DNA of 64,000 nucleotides. Source: Gemmatimonadota bacterium (GTDB lineage Bacteria > Latescibacterota > UBA2968 > UBA8231). Shown piece by piece: positions 50,989 to 59,638 of this stretch. Every line of letters starts with the position of its first letter. Within the stretch, counting starts at the first letter, position 1. Location of the stretch: positions 1 through 64,000 of the forward strand of contig VXOR01000063.1 in NCBI GenBank assembly GCA_009840005.1. Reading direction: 5' to 3'. The notes below the pieces were generated by a model that was not told the origin of the DNA, did not search any database, and was given only the letters and a program-made list of their open reading frames with translations. A program made the position numbers and the translations under genes.

Positions 50989-52501
50989 AGAACAGCTAAA
51001 CCACCAAAACCGCTTGCTGCTCTACGGCACCGTAACCATCTCCGGGGCGGCAGTGATGATGCTAGAGCTGTTGGGCACGCGCATCATCGGCCCCTTTTAC
51101 GGGGTCAGTCTCTATGTGTGGTCTTCGCTCATATCGGTCGCTTTGATCGCCTTGGCGCTGGGCTATTACCTCGGCGGCTTGGTCGCCGACAAACAGACGC
51201 GCTTTCGGCTTTCCTACGCCATCGCACTCGCCGGGCTGACGACGGCCGCGATTCCGCTTGTTAGCCGCCCGATCTTACTGTGGACCAACGATCTAGGGCT
51301 GCGCGCCGGGGCCTTTACCAGCGCCCTGTTGCTTTTTGCCTTGCCGCTGACCTGCCTCGGGATGGTGGGGCCGCAGGTGATTGAACTGGCGGCGCGGCGG
51401 CGAGCCGGCGTGGGCATGGCAGCCGGCTCGGTCTTTGCAGTCAGCACGGTCGGCAGCGTGGTGGGCACCTTGCTGCTGGGCTTTTTCCTACTGCCGGCCC
51501 TTGGCTCTCGGGTGATTCTCTACGCAGTCAGCGCGACTTTGATCCTGTTGGCACTCATCGTGGCCCTGTACGAGCGACGGTGGGGGCACGCGAGGCTAGG
51601 ACCGGTCGCAGCCGCGGCGATCGCGGCCGGCGCAGGGCTATGGCTCCAGACCGACCCAGAGCCGACCGAATACGGGGATTATCGCCTAGTCCACCAAGCC
51701 GAAAGCCACTACGGCTGGGTGCGGGTCGTCGATGACCGCGCCCGCCGAGTGCGGTGGATGCTGTCGGATGCTTCGGTCATTAGTGCGCTGCGGCTCGACA
51801 CGCGCGGGCCAGTGCTCAGCTATCAAAAAATCATCGCCGCCCTGCCCCACTTGCACCCGGAGGGGCGCAACGCGCTGCTGATCGGCCTCGGCGGGGGCTA
51901 CATTGCCATGGCCTTTGCAGCCCAAGGCATTGACACCGACGCCCTAGAACTGGACCCAGAGGTAGCCAAGGCCGCGCAGCAACACTTTCTCTACGAGCCA
52001 TCGGGCGCGCTGCTGGTCGGCGACGCCCGCTACGAAATCCGCCGCCTCAACCAGCAATACGACTTCATCGTCCACGACTGCTTTACCGGCGGGTCCGTGC
52101 CCAGCCACCTGCTGAGCGTCGAAATGCTCCGCGACCTCGATCGGCTCCTCAAAGACGATGGCCTCTTGGCTATAAACTTTGTCGGCTTTACCGAAGGACC
52201 AGAAGCCGACGCTGCTGCGGCCGTGTACCGGACGCTGGGCGAGATTTATCCACACCGGCTGGCCTTTGTCTCACTGCCGGGTGAAACCTTCAACGACTTT
52301 GTCTTCTTGGCTTCGCGGCAACCGATTCCCCTAGCGTCTGAGGCCGCGGCGTGGCTGGCGGCGCACGAATATTCCATGCCCGCCGGAGGAGACCTCATCA
52401 CCGACGACTACAACCCACTCGAACGGCTACAAGTGGCCAAAGCCGAGCGCTATCGCGCCCTCTTGCTGGAGCGCATGGGACCGATGCTACTGGCCTTCTG
52501 A
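50981..52501 (+). CDS. Membrane-fused spermidine-synthase-like methyltransferase-fold protein
   Basis: 506 residues from a GTG at 50981 overlapping the TPR stop (GTGAGTGA); a TTG at 50951 would extend it by 10 residues. The N-terminal half has about seven membrane segments (AVMMLELLGTRIIGPFYGVS, WSSLISVALIALALGYYLGG, VFAVSTVGSVVGTLLLGFFLL). The C-terminal half is a SpeE-like Rossmann domain: NALLIGLGGGYIAMAFA (cofactor glycine loop), DALELDPEVAKAA and YDFIVHDCFTGGSVPSHLLS. This domain order is that of fused membrane spermidine-synthase-like proteins, whose substrates are mostly unknown. Aminopropyl transfer is not certain. Confidence 0.85.
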   Translation: MSEEQLNHQNRLLLYGTVTISGAAVMMLELLGTRIIGPFYGVSLYVWSSLISVALIALALGYYLGGLVADKQTRFRLSYAIALAGLTTAAIPLVSRPILLWTNDLGLRAGAFTSALLLFALPLTCLGMVGPQVIELAARRRAGVGMAAGSVFAVSTVGSVVGTLLLGFFLLPALGSRVILYAVSATLILLALIVALYERRWGHARLGPVAAAAIAAGAGLWLQTDPEPTEYGDYRLVHQAESHYGWVRVVDDRARRVRWMLSDASVISALRLDTRGPVLSYQKIIAALPHLHPEGRNALLIGLGGGYIAMAFAAQGIDTDALELDPEVAKAAQQHFLYEPSGALLVGDARYEIRRLNQQYDFIVHDCFTGGSVPSHLLSVEMLRDLDRLLKDDGLLAINFVGFTEGPEADAAAAVYRTLGEIYPHRLAFVSLPGETFNDFVFLASRQPIPLASEAAAWLAAHEYSMPAGGDLITDDYNPLERLQVAKAERYRALLLERMGPMLLAF

Positions 52502-52517
52502 CACAAGGAGCGTTGCC

Positions 52518-53036
52518 GTGCTAAAAATTCTCAAGGTTCCCGTAGAGCCATTGACCTCCTCGGCTTTTGCCCCTTTCGGACAAGTCATCTCCACCTTTGA
52601 CGAGGCCAAACCCGAAGTCGTGGTAGGCGAGCTGGTCGAGCATGAGTACACCGTGCAGGCCGAGGTCAAAGACCCCACATCCGACCAACTCGACCTGTCC
52701 GAAGGCCGGCTGCGAGCGCACTTTGCCTTTCACGACGACGCCGGGCAGTCCTTCTATCCGAGTCGACACTGCCAGACCGTCTTTTTCGTGGCCCCGATTC
52801 AGCCGATGATCGAGCCGGAGGATTTGCACGCCTTTTACTCCGACGGCAGCACTGGCATCTGCATGCACCTAAAGGTGTGGCACACCATGCCCGTGTGCCT
52901 GCGCGGCGAGGAGGTGTACCTAACCGCGCGCGGCAACCAGAACTATCACGACCACTCGGTCGATGTTCACTTCGACCAAGACCGCGGCTTGGCCCTGCTG
53001 CCCGACATGAGCAGCGTCCCCAACTGGCAGGAGTAG
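52518..53036 (+). CDS. Ureidoglycolate lyase-family protein (copy 1)
   Basis: 172 residues from a GTG behind ACAAGGAGC. The family reading comes from VEPLTSSAFAPFGQVIS at the N terminus, AHFAFHDDAGQSFYPSRHCQTVFFVAP, and the metal-site-like HLKVWHTMPVCLRG and YHDHSVDVHFD near the C terminus; AllA-type ureidoglycolate lyases have this cupin-like layout. The reaction would release urea from ureidoglycolate, but no allantoin-pathway genes lie nearby. With a Gfo/Idh/MocA dehydrogenase and rhamnose mutarotase in the same run, a related sugar-acid substrate is as likely. A second copy follows at 54309-54851. Confidence 0.75.
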   Translation: MLKILKVPVEPLTSSAFAPFGQVISTFDEAKPEVVVGELVEHEYTVQAEVKDPTSDQLDLSEGRLRAHFAFHDDAGQSFYPSRHCQTVFFVAPIQPMIEPEDLHAFYSDGSTGICMHLKVWHTMPVCLRGEEVYLTARGNQNYHDHSVDVHFDQDRGLALLPDMSSVPNWQE

Positions 53037-53039
53037 CCA

Positions 53040-54284
53040 ATGGACAAGGTGCGCTTGGCCCTCGTCGGCTGCGGCGGCATGGGCACCCGCCATCTGCACG
53101 GCCTCAAGCAACTAGCCGACTCCCCCTTCGACGCAGTCGAACTGAGCGCGGTCTGCGACATCAGCGCCGAAAACGCCGCGATGGCCGCCGCCGAAGCCAA
53201 GAAACTCCTCGGTGTCCGCCCCAAGGTCTGCACCAATATGGAGGCGATGGTCCAGCAAGTACCGGACTTGGAAGCCGTGGACGTGGTGACCGATCCTTCG
53301 GTACATCACACCGTCGTCTGCGAAGCCCTCGACTTGGGCTTGCACGTGCTAGTGGAAAAGCCGCTGGCCATCACCGTGCGAGCCTGCCAGCGGATCCTCG
53401 ACGCAGCCGCGCGCAACGAGCGCATTGTCTCGGTAGCTGAAAATTTCCGCCGCGACCCCTCGGCCCGCATCGTGCGCCACCTACTCGACACCGGTGCCAT
53501 TGGCACGCCCTATATGGGGATGTACCACTCGCTCGGCGCGGGCAATTCCATTTTTATCACCCCCTGGCGGCCCCGCCGGGAGCTGGGCGGCTTTATTCTC
53601 GATATGGCCGTGCATTTTACCCACATGATTCGCTACCAGTTGGGTGATTTTGCCGAAGTCTATGCTGATGCGCGGATGATAGAGCCGGAGCGGCAAAAAT
53701 CGGCAGTCATGTCCATGGACTACGAGTTCTACAAAAAGCGCTTCGCGGCCATGCCCGAGCGCATCCCCGCCGCGGCCGAAGACACAACCCAAGCGATCTT
53801 CAAAATGGAGAGCGGCGCGACCCTAAACTGGATCGTCGGGATCGCCGGCCACGCGGGCGCACACCGCGAGCTAATCATGGGCACCGACGGCAGCATCGAT
53901 GGCTTTGGCGTGCGCGGAGGGCGCATAACGCTGGCACGGCGCGACGCCGAGGCCCTGAGCCAAGAGCAAATCCTCGCCTCAGCGGCCGGAGAGGGACTGA
54001 CATTCGACCCGCTAACTCGCTACCTCTTTCCGAGCGGCGTCTCGGCCGGCGACCCGCTCGTCGATCTGAAGCTAATCGCGTATGAGCTGCACGAAATGGC
54101 GGAGGCCGTACGCGGCCAGCGCACCGTCGAAGTGGATGGCCGCTGCGGCCTAAAGGACGTGGCCGCGCTCTACGCGGTCTTCGAGTCGTGGCGCACCAAC
54201 GGCCCGGTGGCGCTCAGCGCAGTCGAATCCTGCCAATCATACGCCTATCAAGCGGAGATAGACGCCGCCTTGGGCATCGACTAA
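53040..54284 (+). CDS. Gfo/Idh/MocA family NAD(P)-dependent oxidoreductase
   Basis: 414 residues, starting 3 bases after the preceding stop. N-terminal Rossmann fold with VRLALVGCGGMGTRHLHGLKQL (Gly-x-Gly-x-x-Gly near residue 9-14). The catalytic motif EKPLAITV near residue 108 follows DLGLHVLV. The C-terminal half holds the family's substrate domain (DMAVHFTHMIRYQLGDFAEVYA, TTQAIFKMESGATLNWIVGIAG). Such enzymes oxidise or reduce sugars and sugar derivatives. Flanked by two ureidoglycolate-lyase-like genes and a mutarotase gene, it is probably part of one sugar or sugar-acid catabolic operon. Confidence 0.92.
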   Translation: MDKVRLALVGCGGMGTRHLHGLKQLADSPFDAVELSAVCDISAENAAMAAAEAKKLLGVRPKVCTNMEAMVQQVPDLEAVDVVTDPSVHHTVVCEALDLGLHVLVEKPLAITVRACQRILDAAARNERIVSVAENFRRDPSARIVRHLLDTGAIGTPYMGMYHSLGAGNSIFITPWRPRRELGGFILDMAVHFTHMIRYQLGDFAEVYADARMIEPERQKSAVMSMDYEFYKKRFAAMPERIPAAAEDTTQAIFKMESGATLNWIVGIAGHAGAHRELIMGTDGSIDGFGVRGGRITLARRDAEALSQEQILASAAGEGLTFDPLTRYLFPSGVSAGDPLVDLKLIAYELHEMAEAVRGQRTVEVDGRCGLKDVAALYAVFESWRTNGPVALSAVESCQSYAYQAEIDAALGID

Positions 54285-54308
54285 CCACGCGAATAAAAGG
54301 AGATTGTC

Positions 54309-54851
54309 ATGTGGAACCTCGTCAGAATCCCGGTCGAACCGCTCGTACCCAAGACGTTTGCCCCCTTCGGCCATGTGATTCGCACCTTTGAGGAGCGCAA
54401 GCCGGACAAGGTCAAAGGCGGTTATGCCACCAACGCGTATCCGGTCCTTGCCACGCCGGGCCCCGAGCCCAAAGATGGCCCCGGCTGGTACGCGCCCCAT
54501 CCGCAACGCGTGCCCATCTCCGAGGGGCTAGAGCGCGCCCATTTTGCCTTTCACACAGACGCTGGCCAGTCGTTTTACCCCAGCTTGCGCTCGCCGAGCG
54601 TGTTTCTCGTCGGAGCGATCCAAGACGACATCCAGGCCGAGGAACTCCGCGCTTTTTACTCGGCGGGCGATGTGGGCGTCTGCTTGCACCTCGGGGTGTG
54701 GCACACCATGCCCATCTGCGTCGAGGGCCACGACGTGTATCAGACAACCCGCGGCGACCAAGATTACCAAGCGCACTCCGTGGAAATCGACTTCGACCTA
54801 GAGCGCGGACAGTCCATTGTGCCGGATATGGACAATTTCAAAGGGGGTTGA
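54309..54851 (+). CDS. Ureidoglycolate lyase-family protein (copy 2)
   Basis: 180 residues with AAAGGAGATTGTC before the ATG. It parallels copy 1: VRIPVEPLVPKTFAPFGHVI, AHFAFHTDAGQSFYPSLRSPS, HLGVWHTMPICVEGHDVYQT and AHSVEIDFDLERGQSIVPDM. Both copies keep the HTMP block and the His-rich end. An insertion near residue 40-60 (TPGPEPKDGPGWYAPHPQR) sets copy 2 apart. Two paralogues in one operon suggest two related substrates or a heteromeric enzyme. It is 4 bases from the mutarotase gene. Confidence 0.75.
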   Translation: MWNLVRIPVEPLVPKTFAPFGHVIRTFEERKPDKVKGGYATNAYPVLATPGPEPKDGPGWYAPHPQRVPISEGLERAHFAFHTDAGQSFYPSLRSPSVFLVGAIQDDIQAEELRAFYSAGDVGVCLHLGVWHTMPICVEGHDVYQTTRGDQDYQAHSVEIDFDLERGQSIVPDMDNFKGG

Positions 54852-54855
54852 GCAA

Positions 54856-55176
54856 ATGCGACGAGTTGGTTTTCAAATGCAGGTTAAAAAAGATCGAATC
54901 GCTGAGTACAAGGAAGCGCACCGCCAAATATGGCCCGAAGTCTGCGCGGCCATCACGCGCCACGGCTGGCATCGCTACTCGCTTTTTATGAACGAAGACG
55001 GCCTCGTCTTCGGCTACTTTGAAACCGAGACGGATCTTGCCACGGTCCTCGACGGCTTTCTCTCGGAAGAGGTTGTGCAGCGTTGGAGCAAGGCAAACGA
55101 GGGGTTGGTCGAAATACCAGAGGGCGGCCCCAAAGACACACTAATCGAACTAGAAGAGGTCTTCCACCTCGATTAG
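54856..55176 (+). CDS. rhaM: L-rhamnose mutarotase
   Basis: 106 residues from the ATG at 54856; a longer frame from 54817 would overlap the preceding gene. The family signature is clear: RVGFQMQVKKDRIAEYKEAH, the IWPEVCAAITRHGWHRYSLF block with the conserved His, FGYFETETD and the closing ELEEVFHLD. RhaM interconverts alpha and beta anomers of L-rhamnose and related deoxy-sugars, feeding a downstream pathway. It ends the four-gene run that starts at 52518. Its last codons lie inside the 40-bp repeat at 55167-55206. Confidence 0.92.
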   Translation: MRRVGFQMQVKKDRIAEYKEAHRQIWPEVCAAITRHGWHRYSLFMNEDGLVFGYFETETDLATVLDGFLSEEVVQRWSKANEGLVEIPEGGPKDTLIELEEVFHLD

Positions 55177-55206
55177 CGCCATGAGTCCCTTGCGCCGCAA
55201 CCAAGT
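55167..55206. repeat. 40-bp direct repeat, left copy
   Basis: Matches 60376-60415 at 39 of 40 positions (C/T difference at 55177). It spans the last three codons of the rhamnose mutarotase gene and the first nine codons of a short membrane-protein-like frame (ATGAGTCCCTTG...). The interval between the copies holds four enzyme genes. Confidence 0.9.
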
Positions 55207-55360
55207 CGGCGTGGTCGCGGCCATGCTGGTGGCGCTAGAAATCGTCTGGACGCGGAGAACGTGCGCCGCATCGGCCGGATGCGATCCGATTCATATCCGC
55301 ATAGACGAAGCGCGAAGGCTCGGAATCGACTACTACGAGCTCGGCGAGTCGACGAACTGA
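55181..55360 (+). pseudogene. Truncated membrane-protein gene start joined to unrelated sequence
   Basis: 59 codons: MSPLRRNQVGVVAAMLVALEIVW looks like a basic N terminus with the beginning of a membrane span. It then runs into polar sequence (RIDEARRLGIDYYELGESTN) unlike a membrane protein. A relative of the same start lies at 60390, joined there to a different 3' part. The frame's last 28 bases overlap the convergent GH-like gene. Most likely a gene remnant cut by the event that inserted the four-enzyme block. Confidence 0.5.
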
Positions 55361-56886
55361 AACGCGTATAGCTTGCAGTCGCGCATGACAAAACGGATCC
55401 GGATCGGTTGCCCGGATAATGCGCTGACATCCCAGCGCTTCCCCCAGCGCACCGGCATGCGCACCGAATTGCCACAGATGTAGGACGCATCGTCCTCCGT
55501 GTAGCCGCTGACCGGTCGTCCATCCGCATCCTGAAGCTCCACGCACACCGCACCGCCGCCCCCAGTGTCGAGGTTCAGCTCCAAACGCTCGCCTTCAAAG
55601 CGGACAATCGGCGTGACGATTTCGCCGCCGCCGTAGCCCGCATCTGCCGATACGAACCCGTCCAACCGAAGAATCGCGCGACCAATGCCGGAAAGGTGGC
55701 CCTTGCCCGCCGGGTCGAGGAGCCCGTCGTGGTCCCTGTTGGTGCCGCTGTAGTAGATCCAGATTTCGTCACTCATCCGCACCGGATGCGGCATGGCCCA
55801 GACCATGCGCGAGGAGAAACTGCCTTCGGGCCCCGGACGCAGGAAGGGCCGGCGTCCGCCGCCGCGCTGGAAGTTCACTCCATCGCGGCTCACCGACAGG
55901 CGCACGTCGAAGCGGCTAGGCCCGTAGATCTGCTGCGTCTCGGTGCGCACCACATCCATGTCGTCGCGGACCGTAGTCACCACCGGCTCGCGGTTGAACC
56001 AGTACCAGTTGGCGTTGGCGAGCATGACGTACACACCGTGCGGATCCGGATACTTGAACACCGTTGCACCGTAGTAGTCCATCGGCGTCCTGCCGTAGGG
56101 TTTTTCCGGCGCGGTTGGATCCAGCGGCGCACCGGTCTCGTAGGTCACCAAGTCTTCCTCGTCCGGCCACATGACCGTCTTCTGGTTGTCCCAGTTGACG
56201 AGATCGTCGGACTCGAGCCGTCTGACCGTCCGGTAGTTCTCATTTCCCTCGGCGGTGGTGTGGCGTTTGGCGACCCAGCGGCGGGTGTAGAGGACGTAGC
56301 GCCCGATTGTCGGGTCCCAGAAAATGATGCTCTGCGTATCCCAGCCGCCCCGGTGCGGGAGCTGCAAGCGACGAAGGAATTTCCAGTGAATGCCGTCCGG
56401 CGAACCGTGCATGTGGAACTGCATCGCCACTTCGGGATTATAGACCTTCGACTGGTTCTTGTAGCGCTCCTCGGGCGGGGCATGCGGGTCGATCCAGACC
56501 GAGCTGCCACCGAGCTTGCTCGGGATGACGACGTTGTTGGCGCTCGACCCACCCTCGTCGATCAGGTTCAGTTCCGGCTTGTCGAAGTGGATGCCGTCCG
56601 TCGATTCGGCATAGCCGACGTAGGCTTGGTCGAGGCTGAGCTCGGATTCCTCCTTCGCCCTGCGCACGTGATACCACAGCCGGATGCGGCCGTCATCTTC
56701 CCCCAACACGCTGCTGTAGATGCCGAAGCTCGTGTCGGACGGATCTTCCCACGGGGCACCGACGGTCACCACCGGCTCCGCGGCCTGGTAGGGTGGATTC
56801 ATCACAAGCTCCACTCCGTTGCCAGTGACGATGAAGCGATCGTCGACGAAAAGCTGCTTGCTCGATCCAATATCTATCGGCTGCAT
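55333..56886 (-). CDS. GH32/GH43-like beta-propeller glycosidase-type protein
   Basis: 517 residues from the ATG at 56886, chosen because GAGGACATC lies before it (an earlier ATG at 56937 lacks one). The reading DIGSSKQLFVDDRFI then NPPYQAAEPVVTVGAPWED near the N terminus, LWYHVRRAKEESE, YAESTDGIHFDKPELNLID, WDPTIGRYVLYTRRW and LSVSRDGVNFQRG are typical of five-bladed propeller proteins related to glycoside hydrolase families 32/43. A C-terminal beta-sandwich (LDTGGGGAVCVELQDADGRPV) follows. No signal peptide is evident, so it is probably cytoplasmic. Substrate unknown. Divergent from the sialidase-like gene, with 157 bases between them. Confidence 0.7.
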   Translation of the reverse strand: MQPIDIGSSKQLFVDDRFIVTGNGVELVMNPPYQAAEPVVTVGAPWEDPSDTSFGIYSSVLGEDDGRIRLWYHVRRAKEESELSLDQAYVGYAESTDGIHFDKPELNLIDEGGSSANNVVIPSKLGGSSVWIDPHAPPEERYKNQSKVYNPEVAMQFHMHGSPDGIHWKFLRRLQLPHRGGWDTQSIIFWDPTIGRYVLYTRRWVAKRHTTAEGNENYRTVRRLESDDLVNWDNQKTVMWPDEEDLVTYETGAPLDPTAPEKPYGRTPMDYYGATVFKYPDPHGVYVMLANANWYWFNREPVVTTVRDDMDVVRTETQQIYGPSRFDVRLSVSRDGVNFQRGGGRRPFLRPGPEGSFSSRMVWAMPHPVRMSDEIWIYYSGTNRDHDGLLDPAGKGHLSGIGRAILRLDGFVSADAGYGGGEIVTPIVRFEGERLELNLDTGGGGAVCVELQDADGRPVSGYTEDDASYICGNSVRMPVRWGKRWDVSALSGQPIRIRFVMRDCKLYAFQFVDSPSS

Positions 56887-57043
56887 GATGTCCTCGTTGC
56901 AGACCCGCGTTTCGCACGTCCGCGGTTTGTCTATCATTGGACAGTTTGCAATTTTGGCAGAGAAGGCATTGATTTTTGGTCATGTCCAAGCTACCAAGGA
57001 GCCTGTCCTTTTTCAACTGCGCCGACCAAAAAAACGACAATTC

Positions 57044-58201
57044 ATGCAACAAAACCATTCCGTGTTGTACTGGGACGACGCTCGGTATTCCAGCTTCCCG
57101 ACCGTGGTAAAGGGAGACCGCGACGAGCTCTGGGTCGGCTTCAACTGGAACTCCCACACGCCGCTGGCGCACGGCGTCGAAGGTGCAGCGCACTCTCATT
57201 CAGGTGGACTGGCGGGAGGCGCAACCGGTCACGTGGAGCTGTTCTCGCCAGATGGCGGAGGCAGTTGGTTCGAGGAGGGGAAGGACGACCAGTACCGCGA
57301 GTGCCCAGAGACGCTGAGAAGCGCCGTGCTGAGCGACGGCACCCAGATCAGGATCTCCAGGCCCGCTAACGTGTACCCGCCCGAACGCAAGGAGGAGTTC
57401 GCGCGACGCGGTTTTGCAGTGGAGGAGTTCCCCGAACGCATCCACGTGGAGCACAGCCTGCAGATCTCGCGCAAGCGACCGGGAGCAAGCGACTGGGAGC
57501 GTCGTCTGCTCAGTAGCGGCCAAGAGCTGCCGTTCTTCGCCCTGATCCGCAACGGGACCGACCTGAAGAGTTGCGTTCTCGCCGACGATACCATCGTGAG
57601 TCAGGTGTACGGCAGCGCCTCAGCAGGCGATCCGTTCCGGGCCTGGGTGCTGCGCTCGGAAGATGGCGGCGACACCTGGGAGATGGTGACGATGGCGTAC
57701 GACGGCGGCGAGCATCCGTTCAACGAGAGCTCCCTCCTGGCGCTGCCGAGCGGACGCATCGTGGCGATGGTACGCACGTCCAGCGGCAGCAAAGCCATTC
57801 CACCGGAAAAAAAGTACCTGTTTCAGACGCACTCGGACGACGGCGGGAAAACCTGGAGTAAGGTCAGCAAGACCGAGATGTGGGGATACCCTCCGCACCT
57901 GTTGCTGCTAAGCAGCGGCGATGTCCTCTGCAGCTACGGATATCGGCGGGCTCCATACGGGGTGCGGGCCTGCCGGTCTCGCGACGGCTGCGCAACGTGG
58001 GAAATCACAGACGAGATCGTACTGCGCGACGACGGTCTCACCACCGATGGGACCGTGACCGGGAAAGGCACGCCCGCCGACCTGGGTTATCCGCGGACAG
58101 TCGAGCTTTCGGACGGCTCGCTGTTCACCGTGTACTACATGACCCTCGGCGACAGCGTAACTCACGTGGCGGCGACCCGGTGGGCGCTGGATCAAGCGTA
58201 G
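57044..58201 (+). CDS. Sialidase-fold (BNR-repeat) exo-glycosidase-like protein
   Basis: 385 residues from the ATG at 57044; the frame stays open far upstream but into the divergent gene. Asp-box (BNR) repeats of the sialidase propeller are visible: SPDGGGSWFEEG, SEDGGDTWEMV, HSDDGGKTWSKV and SRDGCATWEIT. LLALPSGRIVAMVRTSSGS and LSDGSLFTVYYMT are typical strands of the same fold. No signal peptide. Members cleave sialic acid or other terminal sugars, or only bind them. It pairs head-to-head with the GH32/43-like gene, so both may be induced together for glycan degradation. Confidence 0.8.
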   Translation: MQQNHSVLYWDDARYSSFPTVVKGDRDELWVGFNWNSHTPLAHGVEGAAHSHSGGLAGGATGHVELFSPDGGGSWFEEGKDDQYRECPETLRSAVLSDGTQIRISRPANVYPPERKEEFARRGFAVEEFPERIHVEHSLQISRKRPGASDWERRLLSSGQELPFFALIRNGTDLKSCVLADDTIVSQVYGSASAGDPFRAWVLRSEDGGDTWEMVTMAYDGGEHPFNESSLLALPSGRIVAMVRTSSGSKAIPPEKKYLFQTHSDDGGKTWSKVSKTEMWGYPPHLLLLSSGDVLCSYGYRRAPYGVRACRSRDGCATWEITDEIVLRDDGLTTDGTVTGKGTPADLGYPRTVELSDGSLFTVYYMTLGDSVTHVAATRWALDQA

Positions 58202-58237
58202 GGCACGGCGGCGACCGTAGAAAGATTACAATTACAA

Positions 58238-59626
58238 ATGGCAGATTGTGTTCTCCAAACCTTGATACCAGACATCGAACGCTTGGCAGCAACAACGGTT
58301 GCCAAGTATAAACTTCCCGGCATGGCACTCGGCATTATCCGCGATCGAGAACTCGCTTGGTTCGGCGGGTTCGGCGCAGCGGATCTCGATGCGGGCAAAA
58401 AACCTACTGCAAGCACGATTGCCCGTATCGCCTCCGTGACCAAGACGTTCACGACAACTGCGATTATGCAGTTGCGGGATGCGGGCCAACTCAAGTTGGA
58501 TGATCCACTAGCACAGCACATCCCCGAATTTGCTTCAGTTCGTGCTATCCGCGGCGATGTCAATGATGTGACGCTCCGACGATTATTAACGCACCGCTCC
58601 GGCTTGGTCACCGAGTCGCCGACGCACGGTTGGAATGATCTCGACTTCCCAAACCGCGAGGAGATGCTTGGCAAACTGCCGGAGACGGGGATTGTCATCC
58701 CGCAGGACTCCGCTTTCAAATACTCAAACCTTGCATTTGGGTTACTCGGCGAGGTGGTGTATAGGCTCACCGGCACGCCATACACCGAATACGTCCACGC
58801 CAATATTATTGAGCCGCTCGGTCTAACATCCACGGTCTTCGACCTCACGGACCAATTGCGTCCTCACTTCTTTGTCGGTTATAACCCGACGCCCTACCAA
58901 GACCGCCCTGAACGCGCACCTTACGCCCACCTGAACGGGATTGCAGCGGCGGGGCAACTACATTCCACCGTTGGCGACTTGGCAAAGTGGGTATCGTTCC
59001 AATTCCAAACCGACGGCGGAGATCGCCGCGGGGCACAGGTACTCAAGGGATCAACACTGGTGGAGATTCAACAACCACAATACATCGAGCCGGATTGGTT
59101 GGCGGGGCAATGTCTAGGCTGGCGCACAACCCGCATCGGCGACCATGTCTATCACAATCACGGTGGCGGGATTCACGGTTTTGGCACACAGGTGTGGTTT
59201 AACGTTCCGCGGAAAACCGGCGCGGTTGTTCTCATCAACATGTGGCCCCCACACGGAGGCCTTGAGATTGCACAGGAAGTACTTGAAATGATACTGAATG
59301 CCGACGAAGCAGTGCCGCTTGTACCAGAGCAGCCAGCGCTTGAACCAACGCCAGAGGCATTGCAGCGTTTTGTCGGGTATTATCGTGCCGAGCCGGGCAT
59401 TGATGTGGACATTGAGGTGCGCGACGGCAACCTACGGCTTGCGGCTCACGGTGGGTCTGCGTATTCCCTACATGCCCCAGCAGTCCTCGAACCGACAGAC
59501 AAAGAGGAGGAATGGCTTGTTCGCGAAGGTCGCGCAGCCGGAGAAATCGCCCTCTTTACGTTTGACGACGATGATCGCGTAATAAGCTACGAGTTAGGAG
59601 CTTTTGTGTTCAAAAAGTTGGTGTGA
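58238..59626 (+). CDS. Beta-lactamase/D-aminopeptidase-type serine hydrolase (S12 family)
   Basis: 462 residues. All three motifs of the penicillin-recognising serine hydrolases are present: Ser-x-x-Lys as ASVTKTFTT (near residue 68), Tyr-x-Asn as KYSNLAFGLLG (near 165) and His-x-Gly as YHNHGGGIHGF (near 307). A C-terminal extension (about 360-462) contains a beta-rich domain (FVGYYRAEPGIDVDIEVRD), common in this family. There is no signal peptide, so a cytoplasmic peptidase or esterase is more likely than antibiotic resistance. It runs in the same direction as the sialidase-like gene, 36 bases downstream. Confidence 0.88.
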   Translation: MADCVLQTLIPDIERLAATTVAKYKLPGMALGIIRDRELAWFGGFGAADLDAGKKPTASTIARIASVTKTFTTTAIMQLRDAGQLKLDDPLAQHIPEFASVRAIRGDVNDVTLRRLLTHRSGLVTESPTHGWNDLDFPNREEMLGKLPETGIVIPQDSAFKYSNLAFGLLGEVVYRLTGTPYTEYVHANIIEPLGLTSTVFDLTDQLRPHFFVGYNPTPYQDRPERAPYAHLNGIAAAGQLHSTVGDLAKWVSFQFQTDGGDRRGAQVLKGSTLVEIQQPQYIEPDWLAGQCLGWRTTRIGDHVYHNHGGGIHGFGTQVWFNVPRKTGAVVLINMWPPHGGLEIAQEVLEMILNADEAVPLVPEQPALEPTPEALQRFVGYYRAEPGIDVDIEVRDGNLRLAAHGGSAYSLHAPAVLEPTDKEEEWLVREGRAAGEIALFTFDDDDRVISYELGAFVFKKLV

Positions 59627-59638
59627 CGATGTACCCCT

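Noticed and set aside
55696..57369. 557-codon open frame on the plus strand
   Set aside because: It is antisense to the GH32/43-like gene, has no ribosome site or recognisable domain, and reflects third-position GC bias.
58238..59626. Antibiotic-resistance beta-lactamase
   Set aside because: The S12 motifs are present but there is no signal peptide, the protein is longer than class C enzymes and has an extra C-terminal domain; a peptidase or esterase is more likely.
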